Shown here: positions 1 through 5,082 of the stretch, piece after piece
Layout of the letters: every line of letters starts with the position of its first letter
Position numbering within the stretch: the first letter of the stretch is position 1
Source: Bacteroidales bacterium
GTDB lineage: Bacteria > Bacteroidota > Bacteroidia > Bacteroidales > P3
Reading direction: 5' to 3'
Length of the DNA: 5,082 bases
Assembly (NCBI GenBank): GCA_017988355.1
Contig: JAGNRX010000101.1
Location: 1-5,082, forward strand
Notes under the pieces: generated by a model
The model's input: only the letters and a program-made list of their open reading frames with translations
Database searches by the model: none
What the model was told of the DNA's origin: nothing
Position numbers and translations under genes: made by a program

Positions 1-571
1 CATAGATTGAAAGGAGTATAGTCCCAGTTTTCTTTATATGTGGGCTTAGTTTGTCTTTCGATGGTCCTGCAACTTCGGCAGAAAATAATGACATAGCACC
101 AGCTCCAATAAAAGGGATAAAAGAAATAACCAAAACAACAATACCAATTCCTCCTATCCAATTGGTTAGAGCCCTCCAAAACAATGTTCCTTTAGGTATT
201 GATTCCACGTCTGCAATAACTGATGCTCCTGTTGTGGTGAAGCCCGACATGGTTTCAAAGAAAGAATCGGTAAATGAGAGGTAGCCTCCAAAATAATAGG
301 GGAGAGACCCGAAAAAAGTCATCAATGCCCATATAAGTCCAACCACAAGAAAACCAAGTCGTCTATCTATAGTTATTACAGGACTTTTCAGAAGAGGAAC
401 TCTAAGAACGAATCCTACACTAAAAGTTATTATGCTGCAAGTAAGAAGGGTTTTGATATCATTTCCGTTGTAAAAAAGTGCAACAAGAAAGCTAGAAAAC
501 ATAAAGCCTGCCTCAACCATAAGAAGCATTCCTATGACTCTGCTTGCTGTTACAAATCTACTTTTAAACAT
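1..571 (-). CDS. trkH: TrkH-family potassium uptake protein, N-terminal part (cut by window edge)
   Basis: This is the membrane pore subunit of a Trk/Ktr-type potassium uptake system, which normally works in the inner membrane with a cytoplasmic NAD-binding TrkA partner (not in this window). Reading leftwards from ATG 571-569 gives 190 residues without a stop before the window edge. TrkH proteins are usually about 480-500 residues, so more than half is missing; this is window truncation and not decay. Hydrophobic segments lie at about residues 10-33, 40-58 and 73-96. They are followed by the first pore loop, SGFTTTGAS at 109-117, which is the family's potassium selectivity-filter signature. 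Next comes FWRALTNWIGGIGIVV at 131-146, another hallmark, and then the AEVAGPSKDKLSP segment typical of the loop before the next helix. The start is supported by a -7 box 23 bases upstream. The partner gene may lie beyond the left edge, which is inference. Confidence 0.93.
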   Translation of the reverse strand, partial: MFKSRFVTASRVIGMLLMVEAGFMFSSFLVALFYNGNDIKTLLTCSIITFSVGFVLRVPLLKSPVITIDRRLGFLVVGLIWALMTFFGSLPYYFGGYLSFTDSFFETMSGFTTTGASVIADVESIPKGTLFWRALTNWIGGIGIVVLVISFIPFIGAGAMSLFSAEVAGPSKDKLSPHIKKTGTILLSIY

Positions 572-593
572 TGTTTTGAAATTTTAAGGATTG

Positions 594-601
594 CAAAGGT
601 A
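594..601 (-). promoter_or_regulatory. Bacteroidota -7 promoter element for trkH
   Basis: Read on the minus strand, this is TACCTTTG, a full match to the Bacteroidota sigma-ABfr -7 consensus TAnnTTTG. It lies 22 bases upstream of the trkH ATG, implying a very short leader. I see no good TTTG/TTG -33 element at the usual 18-21 base spacing; the nearest TTG is only 10 bases upstream. The match is therefore one-sided. Confidence 0.6.
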
Positions 602-652
602 GATAAAAAATCAATTCCGACTAATAAAAAATAATACGCTGTAATAATTTAT

Positions 653-757
653 TGAATCAAAGGAATAATTTACTGAATCAAAGAACTAATTCCGTGAATC
701 AAAGAAAGAATTTACTGAATCAAAGAAAGAATCTTGTGAATCAAAGAAAGGATTTCT
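653..757. repeat. Five-copy 21-bp tandem repeat with TGAATCAAAG core
   Basis: Five units start at 653, 674, 695, 716 and 737, exactly 21 bases apart. All five begin with the identical 10-mer TGAATCAAAG. The remaining 11 bases of each unit are A/T-rich and more variable, mostly resembling AAAGAATTTAC. A degenerate further half-unit is visible at 641-652 (GTAATAATTTAT). The last unit abuts, and overlaps by one base, the stop codon of the barrel-protein gene; the trkH -7 box lies about 50 bases beyond the other end. Each core includes the dyad TGA-A-TCA. Function is unknown: a protein-binding array, a 3' untranslated element or a neutral minisatellite are all possible. It has no rRNA, tRNA or CRISPR character. 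Confidence 0.95.
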
Positions 758-1620
758 TATAGGTGGAATGCTGGTTTTGGTTTCTTGTCATGGAATAGGT
801 AACCAACTTTTATGCTTGAGGTATAGGTCATCCTATTTCCTCCACCATACAACATACCTATTGCATTAAATTCTCCAAATTCATCATCTTTTAAGTTTGA
901 AAAACTATATCCAATTCCAAAGCACCAATCAATTAGGAAACGATTTGAAAATACCCATTGTTTTCCTGCCACTACCATTAGGTTTATAGAAGCCATGTTT
1001 TTTTCAATAGTGTTATTTTCATCTATAATTTGACCATAATCATTATAAGTAACGTCCCATTGATCAATTTTAGCATTTATTAATGACATCTTAATTCTTG
1101 GCATTACGTAGCTTCCCTTTAGTATATGAGCATATTTCAAATTCCTTACATAGTAGTCAGGTGAACGGTAGAAACGATATCCTCCAGAGATTGCGAGTCC
1201 TGTTGCTTCGTATAGGAAGTTTTGATATCCTAGTCCAATTATTGCAAGTCCTGCTGTCCAGCTTTGTTCTGGCTTAATGCTTCTTTCATAATCAAATTCC
1301 ATAAATCCAATAATAGGAGAGGTGAAGTTAAATTTTATTGCGTTATTGGTATTATCTTGGTAGTTATTCTTGCCAAACATTGAGTGTTCTATGTTTAGTA
1401 TCTCTCCATTTGCAAACTTAATGTACTCAATATTGTTCTTATCTATGGTAAATCGTCTTTCCTGACCTCCCAAATCAGCAGAATAAGAGACTAATTCTTC
1501 CCCGATTTCTATGATTTTACAAGATATTTCTGCCTTAGGATTTTTTCTAACTATTAGATCTTGAGCCGATAAGCTTAGGAAAGAAAACATTATTATGCTT
1601 ATAAAGATTAGCTTTTTCAT
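757..1620 (-). CDS. Secreted outer-membrane beta-barrel protein with small N-terminal domain (unknown function)
   Basis: This encodes a 287-residue exported protein. I chose the ATG at 1620-1618 and not the in-frame ATG at 1674. From here the protein opens with a clean signal peptide (MKKLIFISIIMFSFLSLSAQ, cleavage near residues 19-20), and a promoter overlaps the 1674 codon. Residues 21-80 form a small domain (DLIVRKNP...ISCKIIEIGEELVSY...FTIDKNNIEYIKFANGE). It resembles the short strand-rich domain that often precedes barrels in Bacteroidota secreted proteins. Residues 95-276 alternate polar and hydrophobic/aromatic residues, with glycine turns and strand-like stretches such as SPIIGFMEFDYERSI, GLAISGGYRFYR and SSIKVGYLF, as expected of an 8-10-strand outer-membrane barrel of the DUF3575-like kind. 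The short tail KKPKPAFHL after the last strand is slightly unusual. Substrate or partner cannot be deduced. No lipobox cysteine is present. Confidence 0.82.
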   Translation of the reverse strand: MKKLIFISIIMFSFLSLSAQDLIVRKNPKAEISCKIIEIGEELVSYSADLGGQERRFTIDKNNIEYIKFANGEILNIEHSMFGKNNYQDNTNNAIKFNFTSPIIGFMEFDYERSIKPEQSWTAGLAIIGLGYQNFLYEATGLAISGGYRFYRSPDYYVRNLKYAHILKGSYVMPRIKMSLINAKIDQWDVTYNDYGQIIDENNTIEKNMASINLMVVAGKQWVFSNRFLIDWCFGIGYSFSNLKDDEFGEFNAIGMLYGGGNRMTYTSSIKVGYLFHDKKPKPAFHL

Positions 1621-1645
1621 ATTGGAATTATTATTTAATATTGAG

Positions 1646-1674
1646 CAAAGATAAATATAAATTTGAATTCTCAA
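1646..1674 (-). promoter_or_regulatory. Bacteroidota promoter for the barrel-protein gene
   Basis: On the minus strand the -7 box is TATCTTTG (1653-1646), a full match to TAnnTTTG. It is preceded after 18 bases by a TTG (1674-1672) that can serve as the -33 core. The leader to the chosen ATG at 1620 is about 20 bases. This promoter shows the gene can be transcribed independently of the CDF gene upstream, and it makes translation from the 1674 ATG unlikely. Confidence 0.7.
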
Positions 1675-1689
1675 GATTTTTTCAATTAA

Positions 1690-2655
1690 TTAATCGTTTT
1701 CAATTGAAATTATATTCTCAACACTAAACAAAAATGGCTCTTTACATTCTTCTTTTCTTAGTTTGCAATCACTCATTCTGCACTCTGAGCAATATTTTTG
1801 GTCACATGAATCGCTGTGAACAGTGAAGTAGAGTTCGAGATTCTCTCTTTGAAGTGCTTCTTTGAGTTTGTCGGTAACCTTATGACCCTCTTGAATGGTG
1901 TAGAAGCAAGGCAGGGTTATGTCGCAGTCTATATGAAGGGAGTTTCCGTAGCGAACAGCTCTTAGGTTGTGAATATTTATCCAATCCTCTTGTTTATTCT
2001 GATCAATACTCTTTGCAATGATTTTTAGTTCGTCTTCATCATTTTCATCAACAAGGTTAGATATTGTCTTACTTAGTATTCTTAGTCCTGTAATGATAAT
2101 AATTGAGCCATAAACTAAGGCAAGAATGCTATCTATTATTATAAGCCCAGTGATTTTGATAAGGATTAATCCAACAAGTAGTCCTATTGTGGAATAGGTG
2201 TCCGATTGTAGGTGTTTCCCTCCTGCAACTAAGGCTACGGATGAGGTTTTCTTACCTTTTCTTATGCTCCAAGCTCCAAGTAGGAAGTTCATCCCTCCTG
2301 CAAATGCAACAACGACCATCCCTATTTCAAGTTCTGGAAGTTCGGTGGGTTGGTTAGAAAACCTTTTTATGGCTTCAAAAATAATTAATCCACCTGCAAG
2401 TATTATGAGAGAGCCTTCAATGGATGCTGAAATAAGTTCCATTTTCCCATGACCAAAGGGATGTTTTTCGTCTCTTGGTTTGGCTGCCCAGCGAAGCGAC
2501 ACAAGGCTTATAACTCCTGCAACAACATTAACAATGCTTTCCATTGCATCAGAGTAAACCCCAACTGAATTTGTTATGAAATAGGCAATGAACTTAGCAA
2601 TTAAAAGAAGTGCTGATATGCCTACGATTAGTCTTTGAAACTTCCAATTAATCAT
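1690..2655 (-). CDS. Cation diffusion facilitator (CDF) family metal exporter with Cys-rich C-terminal tail
   Basis: This is an inner-membrane divalent-metal/proton antiporter of the CDF (FieF/YiiP-type) family, exporting a metal such as Zn, Fe or Mn; the substrate cannot be fixed. The protein is 321 residues, close to the usual 290-320. Six hydrophobic segments lie at about residues 8-28, 41-56, 80-96, 111-130, 155-168 and 171-194, followed by a cytoplasmic domain (about 205-285). Aligned by eye with YiiP, the transport-site quartet is E39 and N43 (SDAMESIVN) with H148 and D152 (KHLQSD), compared with D/D/H/D in YiiP. HPFGHGKME at 65-73 is the family's loop motif. In the cytoplasmic domain, the H/D-containing SLHIDCDITLP segment (239-249) and VHSDSC (279-284) match metal-binding positions of the fold. 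An unusual tail then carries C284, C289, C292, C297 and C304. ATG 2655-2653 is the only sensible start. The 69-base gap to the next gene contains that gene's promoter. Confidence 0.92.
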   Translation of the reverse strand: MINWKFQRLIVGISALLLIAKFIAYFITNSVGVYSDAMESIVNVVAGVISLVSLRWAAKPRDEKHPFGHGKMELISASIEGSLIILAGGLIIFEAIKRFSNQPTELPELEIGMVVVAFAGGMNFLLGAWSIRKGKKTSSVALVAGGKHLQSDTYSTIGLLVGLILIKITGLIIIDSILALVYGSIIIITGLRILSKTISNLVDENDEDELKIIAKSIDQNKQEDWINIHNLRAVRYGNSLHIDCDITLPCFYTIQEGHKVTDKLKEALQRENLELYFTVHSDSCDQKYCSECRMSDCKLRKEECKEPFLFSVENIISIEND

Positions 2656-2671
2656 AAATTAGGTTTTATAT

Positions 2672-2710
2672 AATAAAAAAAAAGAGCCTTCCTGGGAAAA
2701 CTCTTTTTCT
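2672..2710 (-). terminator. Rho-independent terminator after the TPR gene (possible CDF leader hairpin)
   Basis: An 8-bp stem pairs AAAAAGAG (2679-2686) with CTCTTTTT (2701-2708). Inside it, after a 2x2 internal loop (CC/AA), TTC (2689-2691) pairs with GAA (2696-2698) around a small CTGG loop. On the minus strand the structure is followed by an uninterrupted T run leading into TTATTATA. This is a classic intrinsic terminator, 22 bases after the TPR stop codon. On the plus strand the T run is short, so the minus-strand direction is preferred. Only about 16 bases separate the T tract from the CDF start codon. Confidence 0.8.
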
Positions 2711-2731
2711 AAAAATACTAAAAATAATATC

Positions 2732-3400
2732 TTATAAACTTTCTAATCTTGAGATATATTTATCAATTTCTCTTGCTTCCATTGATGTTGGATAGTCTGA
2801 TTTTATTTTCTTGTAAGTTGTTAAAGCCTTTTTGTTGTCTTTTTTCATTTCATAAGCTAATCCTAATTTGAAAAGAACAAATGGAGTTGTCATCTCGTTA
2901 GGAGAAGAAACAGCTTTTTCGTAGTTTTTGATTGCATCATCAACTTTGTTAAGTTCAAGGTAGCAGTCTCCCATCATCGCATTTGCTTGATTTGATAAGA
3001 AAACGTCTTTTGAAGAGAATTTTTTCAAGTGATTTATTGCTTTTTGAAACTCTCCTTTTGAAAGATAAGCACTTCCAGCATAGAAATTAGCTAGTTTACC
3101 ACTCTTTGTGCTACTGTATTTATCAGCAATTGCAATAAATCCCATGTATTTTCCATCTCCATTAAGAGCTTTGTCCATATCTTCATTCTTAAAGAATTGT
3201 TCAGCTGCAAACATTTCGGATGATGCTGTCTCTTGACGTGGTTCTGCAATTAGTTTTTGATAAGCGAAAAATCCTCCAATTAATAATAGAATTGCAATGA
3301 TTACAATTAGGATTATCTTTTGGTTTTTCTCGATGAATTGTTCTGATCTTGAAATTGCATCAACAACAGCAAGGTTCTTAGGTTTTTGTTCTGTACTCAT
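2732..3400 (-). CDS. Membrane-anchored tetratricopeptide repeat protein (YfgM-like)
   Basis: This encodes a 222-residue protein with a short cytoplasmic N-terminus (1-27), one transmembrane anchor (about 29-49, ILIVIIAILLLIGGFFAYQ) and a predicted exported TPR domain. TPR-like helix pairs are visible at about 102-131 (FYAGSAYLSKGEFQKAINHLKKF), 138-165 (AMMGDCYLELNKVDDAIKNYEKA) and 174-205 (LFKLGLAYEMKKDNKKALTTYKKIKSDYP). The G-x-x-Y and A-I/L-x-x-Y/L positions fit the TPR pattern. The region at 57-100 is helical and likely a further degenerate repeat. The topology matches the YfgM family, whose E. coli member binds the SecYEG-associated chaperone network, but equivalent function here is inference; it is probably a scaffold for protein contacts. 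It has no catalytic motif. It has its own promoter in the divergent region and is followed by a strong terminator, so it looks like a single-gene transcript. Confidence 0.88.
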   Translation of the reverse strand: MSTEQKPKNLAVVDAISRSEQFIEKNQKIILIVIIAILLLIGGFFAYQKLIAEPRQETASSEMFAAEQFFKNEDMDKALNGDGKYMGFIAIADKYSSTKSGKLANFYAGSAYLSKGEFQKAINHLKKFSSKDVFLSNQANAMMGDCYLELNKVDDAIKNYEKAVSSPNEMTTPFVLFKLGLAYEMKKDNKKALTTYKKIKSDYPTSMEAREIDKYISRLESL

Positions 3401-3432
3401 AATATACTTATGCTATATTTTAATTTAGAGTG

Positions 3433-3462
3433 CAAAGATACATTTTTCTTTAAAAATACGAA
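3433..3462 (-). promoter_or_regulatory. Promoter for the TPR gene
   Basis: On the minus strand, TATCTTTG (3440-3433) matches the Bacteroidota -7 consensus TAnnTTTG and is followed by GCA, as at the barrel-gene promoter. After 18 bases upstream there is TTCG (3462-3459), a poor version of the -33 TTTG. The leader to the ATG at 3400 is about 25 bases. Confidence 0.6.
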
Positions 3463-3509
3463 GTAATCTTGTCTTTTTTTAAAAACTTTTTAGAATATTT
3501 ACTATTTTA

Positions 3510-3541
3510 TTTGCAAAACCAGATTTTAAATTGTAGTTTTG
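3510..3541 (+). promoter_or_regulatory. Promoter for the dihydroorotate dehydrogenase-like gene
   Basis: TTTG (3510-3513), a 20-base spacer and TAGTTTTG (3534-3541) give a complete match to the Bacteroidota promoter TTTG-N19-21-TAnnTTTG. It ends 23 bases before the ATG at 3565, giving a very short leader. This is the best-formed promoter in the window. It shares the 164-bp divergent region with the oppositely oriented TPR promoter, whose -7 box is about 70-95 bases away. Confidence 0.75.
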
Positions 3542-3564
3542 TTGCTTAAAATATATAGTTTAGT

Positions 3565-4551
3565 ATGGGTATTAGTACAAAATTCATGGGGTATAATATC
3601 AAAAGCCCTATAGTTGTTGGAAGTTGTGGTTTGACTTCAAATATTGAAACCTTAAAGAAAATAGAACAAGCAGGTGCAGGTGCCGTTATTCTTAAATCTC
3701 TGTTTGAGGAGCAAATTACACAAGAAATGAATGTTAATGTTAAGGTTTATAGCGCTAATTTTAGCGGTTATCCTGAGGCATATAACTACATAGAAGAACA
3801 CACAAAAGGAGAGGTTATTGCTAAGTATATAAAATTGATTAAGGATGCTAAAGCTAATTTGTCAATTCCTGTTATTGCAAGCATTAATTGTATAACTGCT
3901 TCTGAATGGTTGCCTTTTGTTAAGATGGTTGAGGACGCAGGTGCTGATGGAATTGAACTTAATATGTTTATTCTTCCTTCTGACATCAGTATTTCTCATG
4001 AAGATGTTGAAAGATTTTATGAAGACATTGTTCATATTATTAAAAGAGCAACCACTTTGCCTATCTCTCTTAAAATATCTTATTATTTTTCTTCTCTAAC
4101 CAGATTTGCTCAAAAGATATCTTGGCTCGGCATAGCTAACTTAAATATTTTTAATCGATTCTATGAATCTGATATCAATATTGACACTTTTGAAACCGTT
4201 CCAGTCAACATTAAAAGTAGTCATGACGAACTTTATAACACAATTAGATGGACAGCAATCATTTCTCCCGAAGTAAGATGTAGTCTAACCGCAGGAAATG
4301 GCGTTCATAAAGCAGATGATATTATTAAATTACTCCTTGCAGGAGCCAATACGGTTCAAATTGTTTCAGTTTTATATGATGAGGGTTTAAACTTTATTGT
4401 TGAAGCCAATAACAAGTTGCAGGATTGGATGAAGGAAAAGAACTTTTCTTCTATTAATGATTTTAGAGGTAAGATGGCAGTTAAAAAGAATAAAGATGCT
4501 TCGGCATTCTACAGGGTTCAGTTTATGAAATATTATTCAGGAATTGAATAG
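3565..4551 (+). CDS. Dihydroorotate dehydrogenase-like flavoprotein (non-canonical active site)
   Basis: The 328-residue protein has the PyrD-type TIM-barrel layout. In order: a start like class 1 enzymes (MGISTKFMGYNIKSPIVVGSCG), AGAGAVILKSLFEEQ (37-51) with K44 where class 1A enzymes have the flavin-contacting Lys-Ser, IPVIASINC (101-109), GADGIELNMF (126-135), LPISLKIS (165-172) with K170 matching a conserved flavin Lys, ANLNIFNRF (191-199), a glycine loop LTAGNGVHKADD (241-252), and LLAGANTVQIVSVLYDEG (257-274), the FMN-phosphate region. FMN binding is therefore plausible. The usual catalytic-loop motif N-x-S-C-P-N is replaced by NMFILP (133-138), so neither the class 1 Cys nor the class 2 Ser base is apparent. 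It matches the family annotated as 'dihydroorotate dehydrogenase-like', whose reaction is not established to my knowledge. No other pyrimidine gene is nearby. A role in de novo pyrimidine synthesis is doubtful. Confidence 0.87.
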   Translation: MGISTKFMGYNIKSPIVVGSCGLTSNIETLKKIEQAGAGAVILKSLFEEQITQEMNVNVKVYSANFSGYPEAYNYIEEHTKGEVIAKYIKLIKDAKANLSIPVIASINCITASEWLPFVKMVEDAGADGIELNMFILPSDISISHEDVERFYEDIVHIIKRATTLPISLKISYYFSSLTRFAQKISWLGIANLNIFNRFYESDINIDTFETVPVNIKSSHDELYNTIRWTAIISPEVRCSLTAGNGVHKADDIIKLLLAGANTVQIVSVLYDEGLNFIVEANNKLQDWMKEKNFSSINDFRGKMAVKKNKDASAFYRVQFMKYYSGIE

Positions 4552-4629
4552 GGGTCAACTTTAACTTAATTATATATATTGATATAACTTGTCGCAAGAC
4601 GAATTACTAATTAAAAACAAACTTAAATT

Positions 4630-5076
4630 ATGGAAAATCAAAACAAACCTGTAAGTTTTTTCCGTTTTGAAGATTTGAGAATCTATCACAAGTCTTTAGA
4701 TTATTTTAACTGGATTATTGAACAATCTAAATCAATTAGTCTTGTTGAGCACAAATTAGTTGTTGATTCACTAATAAAATCTGCTATGGGAGTTTCTGTA
4801 AATATTGCAGAAGGTTCCTCACGTCACAAACTTCAATTTGTAACATTCCTAAAAGATTCTAAAACTGCTGTAAGAGAATGTGCAGTTTTGTCTTCAATGG
4901 CTCTTGCATGTGGTGCTTTCTCTGAAGAACAATACGAACAGTCTAAAGAAACTTTGATTGAAATGACAAAAATGCTTGGAGCAATGATTGTTTCTCTTCA
5001 AAAAAGTACCCCTCGCGACCCTTCAGATTTGAAAACAGATTTTAATTCCTCCAAAGAAATAGACTTTGAATATTAG
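4630..5076 (+). CDS. Four-helix bundle protein (S23 / 23S rRNA intervening-sequence protein family)
   Basis: This encodes a 148-residue, mostly helical cytoplasmic protein. Its N-terminal RFEDLRIYHKSLDYFNWI (12-29) corresponds to the family's opening 'F-x-x-L-x-V/I-x-x-x-A/S' helix. The diagnostic central motif is SAMGVSVNIAEGSSR (51-65), matching the family's S-x-x-x-NIAEG-S/x-R. Then FVTFLKDSKTAVRECAVLSSMALACG (70-95) fits the third helix, and 98-124 forms the fourth. Members occur in intervening sequences of 23S rRNA genes and also as free-standing genes; the structure is a pentamer-forming four-helix bundle and the function is unknown. Here no rRNA sequence is visible nearby, so it is the free-standing type. 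The last 24 residues are polar, lack family motifs and are probably disordered. The gene follows the PyrD-like gene after 78 bases; I see no full promoter or terminator between them, so co-transcription is possible. Confidence 0.88.
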   Translation: MENQNKPVSFFRFEDLRIYHKSLDYFNWIIEQSKSISLVEHKLVVDSLIKSAMGVSVNIAEGSSRHKLQFVTFLKDSKTAVRECAVLSSMALACGAFSEEQYEQSKETLIEMTKMLGAMIVSLQKSTPRDPSDLKTDFNSSKEIDFEY

Positions 5077-5082
5077 AAAGCT

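Noticed and set aside
51..284. Plus-strand open frame of 77 codons
   Set aside because: It lies antisense to the TrkH pore region, whose motifs are unmistakable, and its product has no recognisable features.
653..757. CRISPR array
   Set aside because: The units are 21 bases with no unique spacers between longer repeats, and no cas gene is present; it is a simple tandem repeat.
1621..1674. Upstream in-frame ATG adding 18 residues to the barrel protein
   Set aside because: The extension would bury the signal peptide, and its start codon lies in the -33 region of a good promoter.
2198..2452. Plus-strand open frame of 84 codons
   Set aside because: It is antisense to the CDF transporter's transmembrane region; its low-complexity composition comes from the opposite strand.
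3786..4099. Two short open frames (minus 3786-3986, plus 3917-4099) inside the PyrD-like gene
   Set aside because: Both overlap a well-supported gene in other frames and show no family motifs.
4571..4592. Possible promoter for the four-helix bundle gene (TAACTTG)
   Set aside because: It lacks one base of the TAnnTTTG -7 element and has no convincing -33 TTTG at the right distance.
4588..4598. Small hairpin CTTG-TCG-CAAG after the PyrD-like gene as a terminator
   Set aside because: The stem is only 4 bp and no T run follows on the plus strand.

Overview
The window looks like chromosomal DNA of a Bacteroidota bacterium, probably of the order Bacteroidales. The DNA is AT-rich. Three gene starts are preceded by good matches to the Bacteroidota -7 promoter element TAnnTTTG, and a fourth by a match with only a poor -33 partner. 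Shine-Dalgarno sequences are not evident. The proteins (a short leader domain plus outer-membrane barrel, a YfgM-like TPR protein, a PyrD-like protein and a four-helix bundle protein) are typical of that phylum. No species can be named from the sequence alone.

Layout: positions 1-3400 are read on the minus strand, in this order of transcription: a TPR membrane protein (3400-2732), a rho-independent terminator or leader hairpin (about 2710-2672), a cation diffusion facilitator metal exporter (2655-1690), a secreted outer-membrane barrel protein with its own promoter (1620-757), a five-unit 21-bp tandem repeat (757-653), and the N-terminal 190 residues of a TrkH-type potassium transporter with its own -7 box (571 to the window edge). 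The 164-bp gap at 3401-3564 is a divergent promoter region. To its right, on the plus strand, lie a dihydroorotate dehydrogenase-like protein (3565-4551) and a four-helix bundle (S23/IVS-type) protein (4630-5076).

How the genes fit together: two neighbours concern cation movement (CDF metal efflux and TrkH potassium uptake), but the promoters and terminator between the genes suggest mostly separate transcription units. I see no defence island, mobile element, CRISPR array, RNA gene or integrated phage. The most unusual element is the non-coding 21-bp repeat array. Each unit carries a TGAATCA dyad at an exact two-helical-turn spacing, and the array sits between the stop codon of the barrel gene and the trkH promoter. 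Secondary points of interest are a PyrD-like protein lacking the usual catalytic-loop motif, an atypical metal-site quartet and Cys-rich tail in the CDF protein, and a hairpin just upstream of the CDF start. I did not find convincing evidence of a wholly new multi-gene system.
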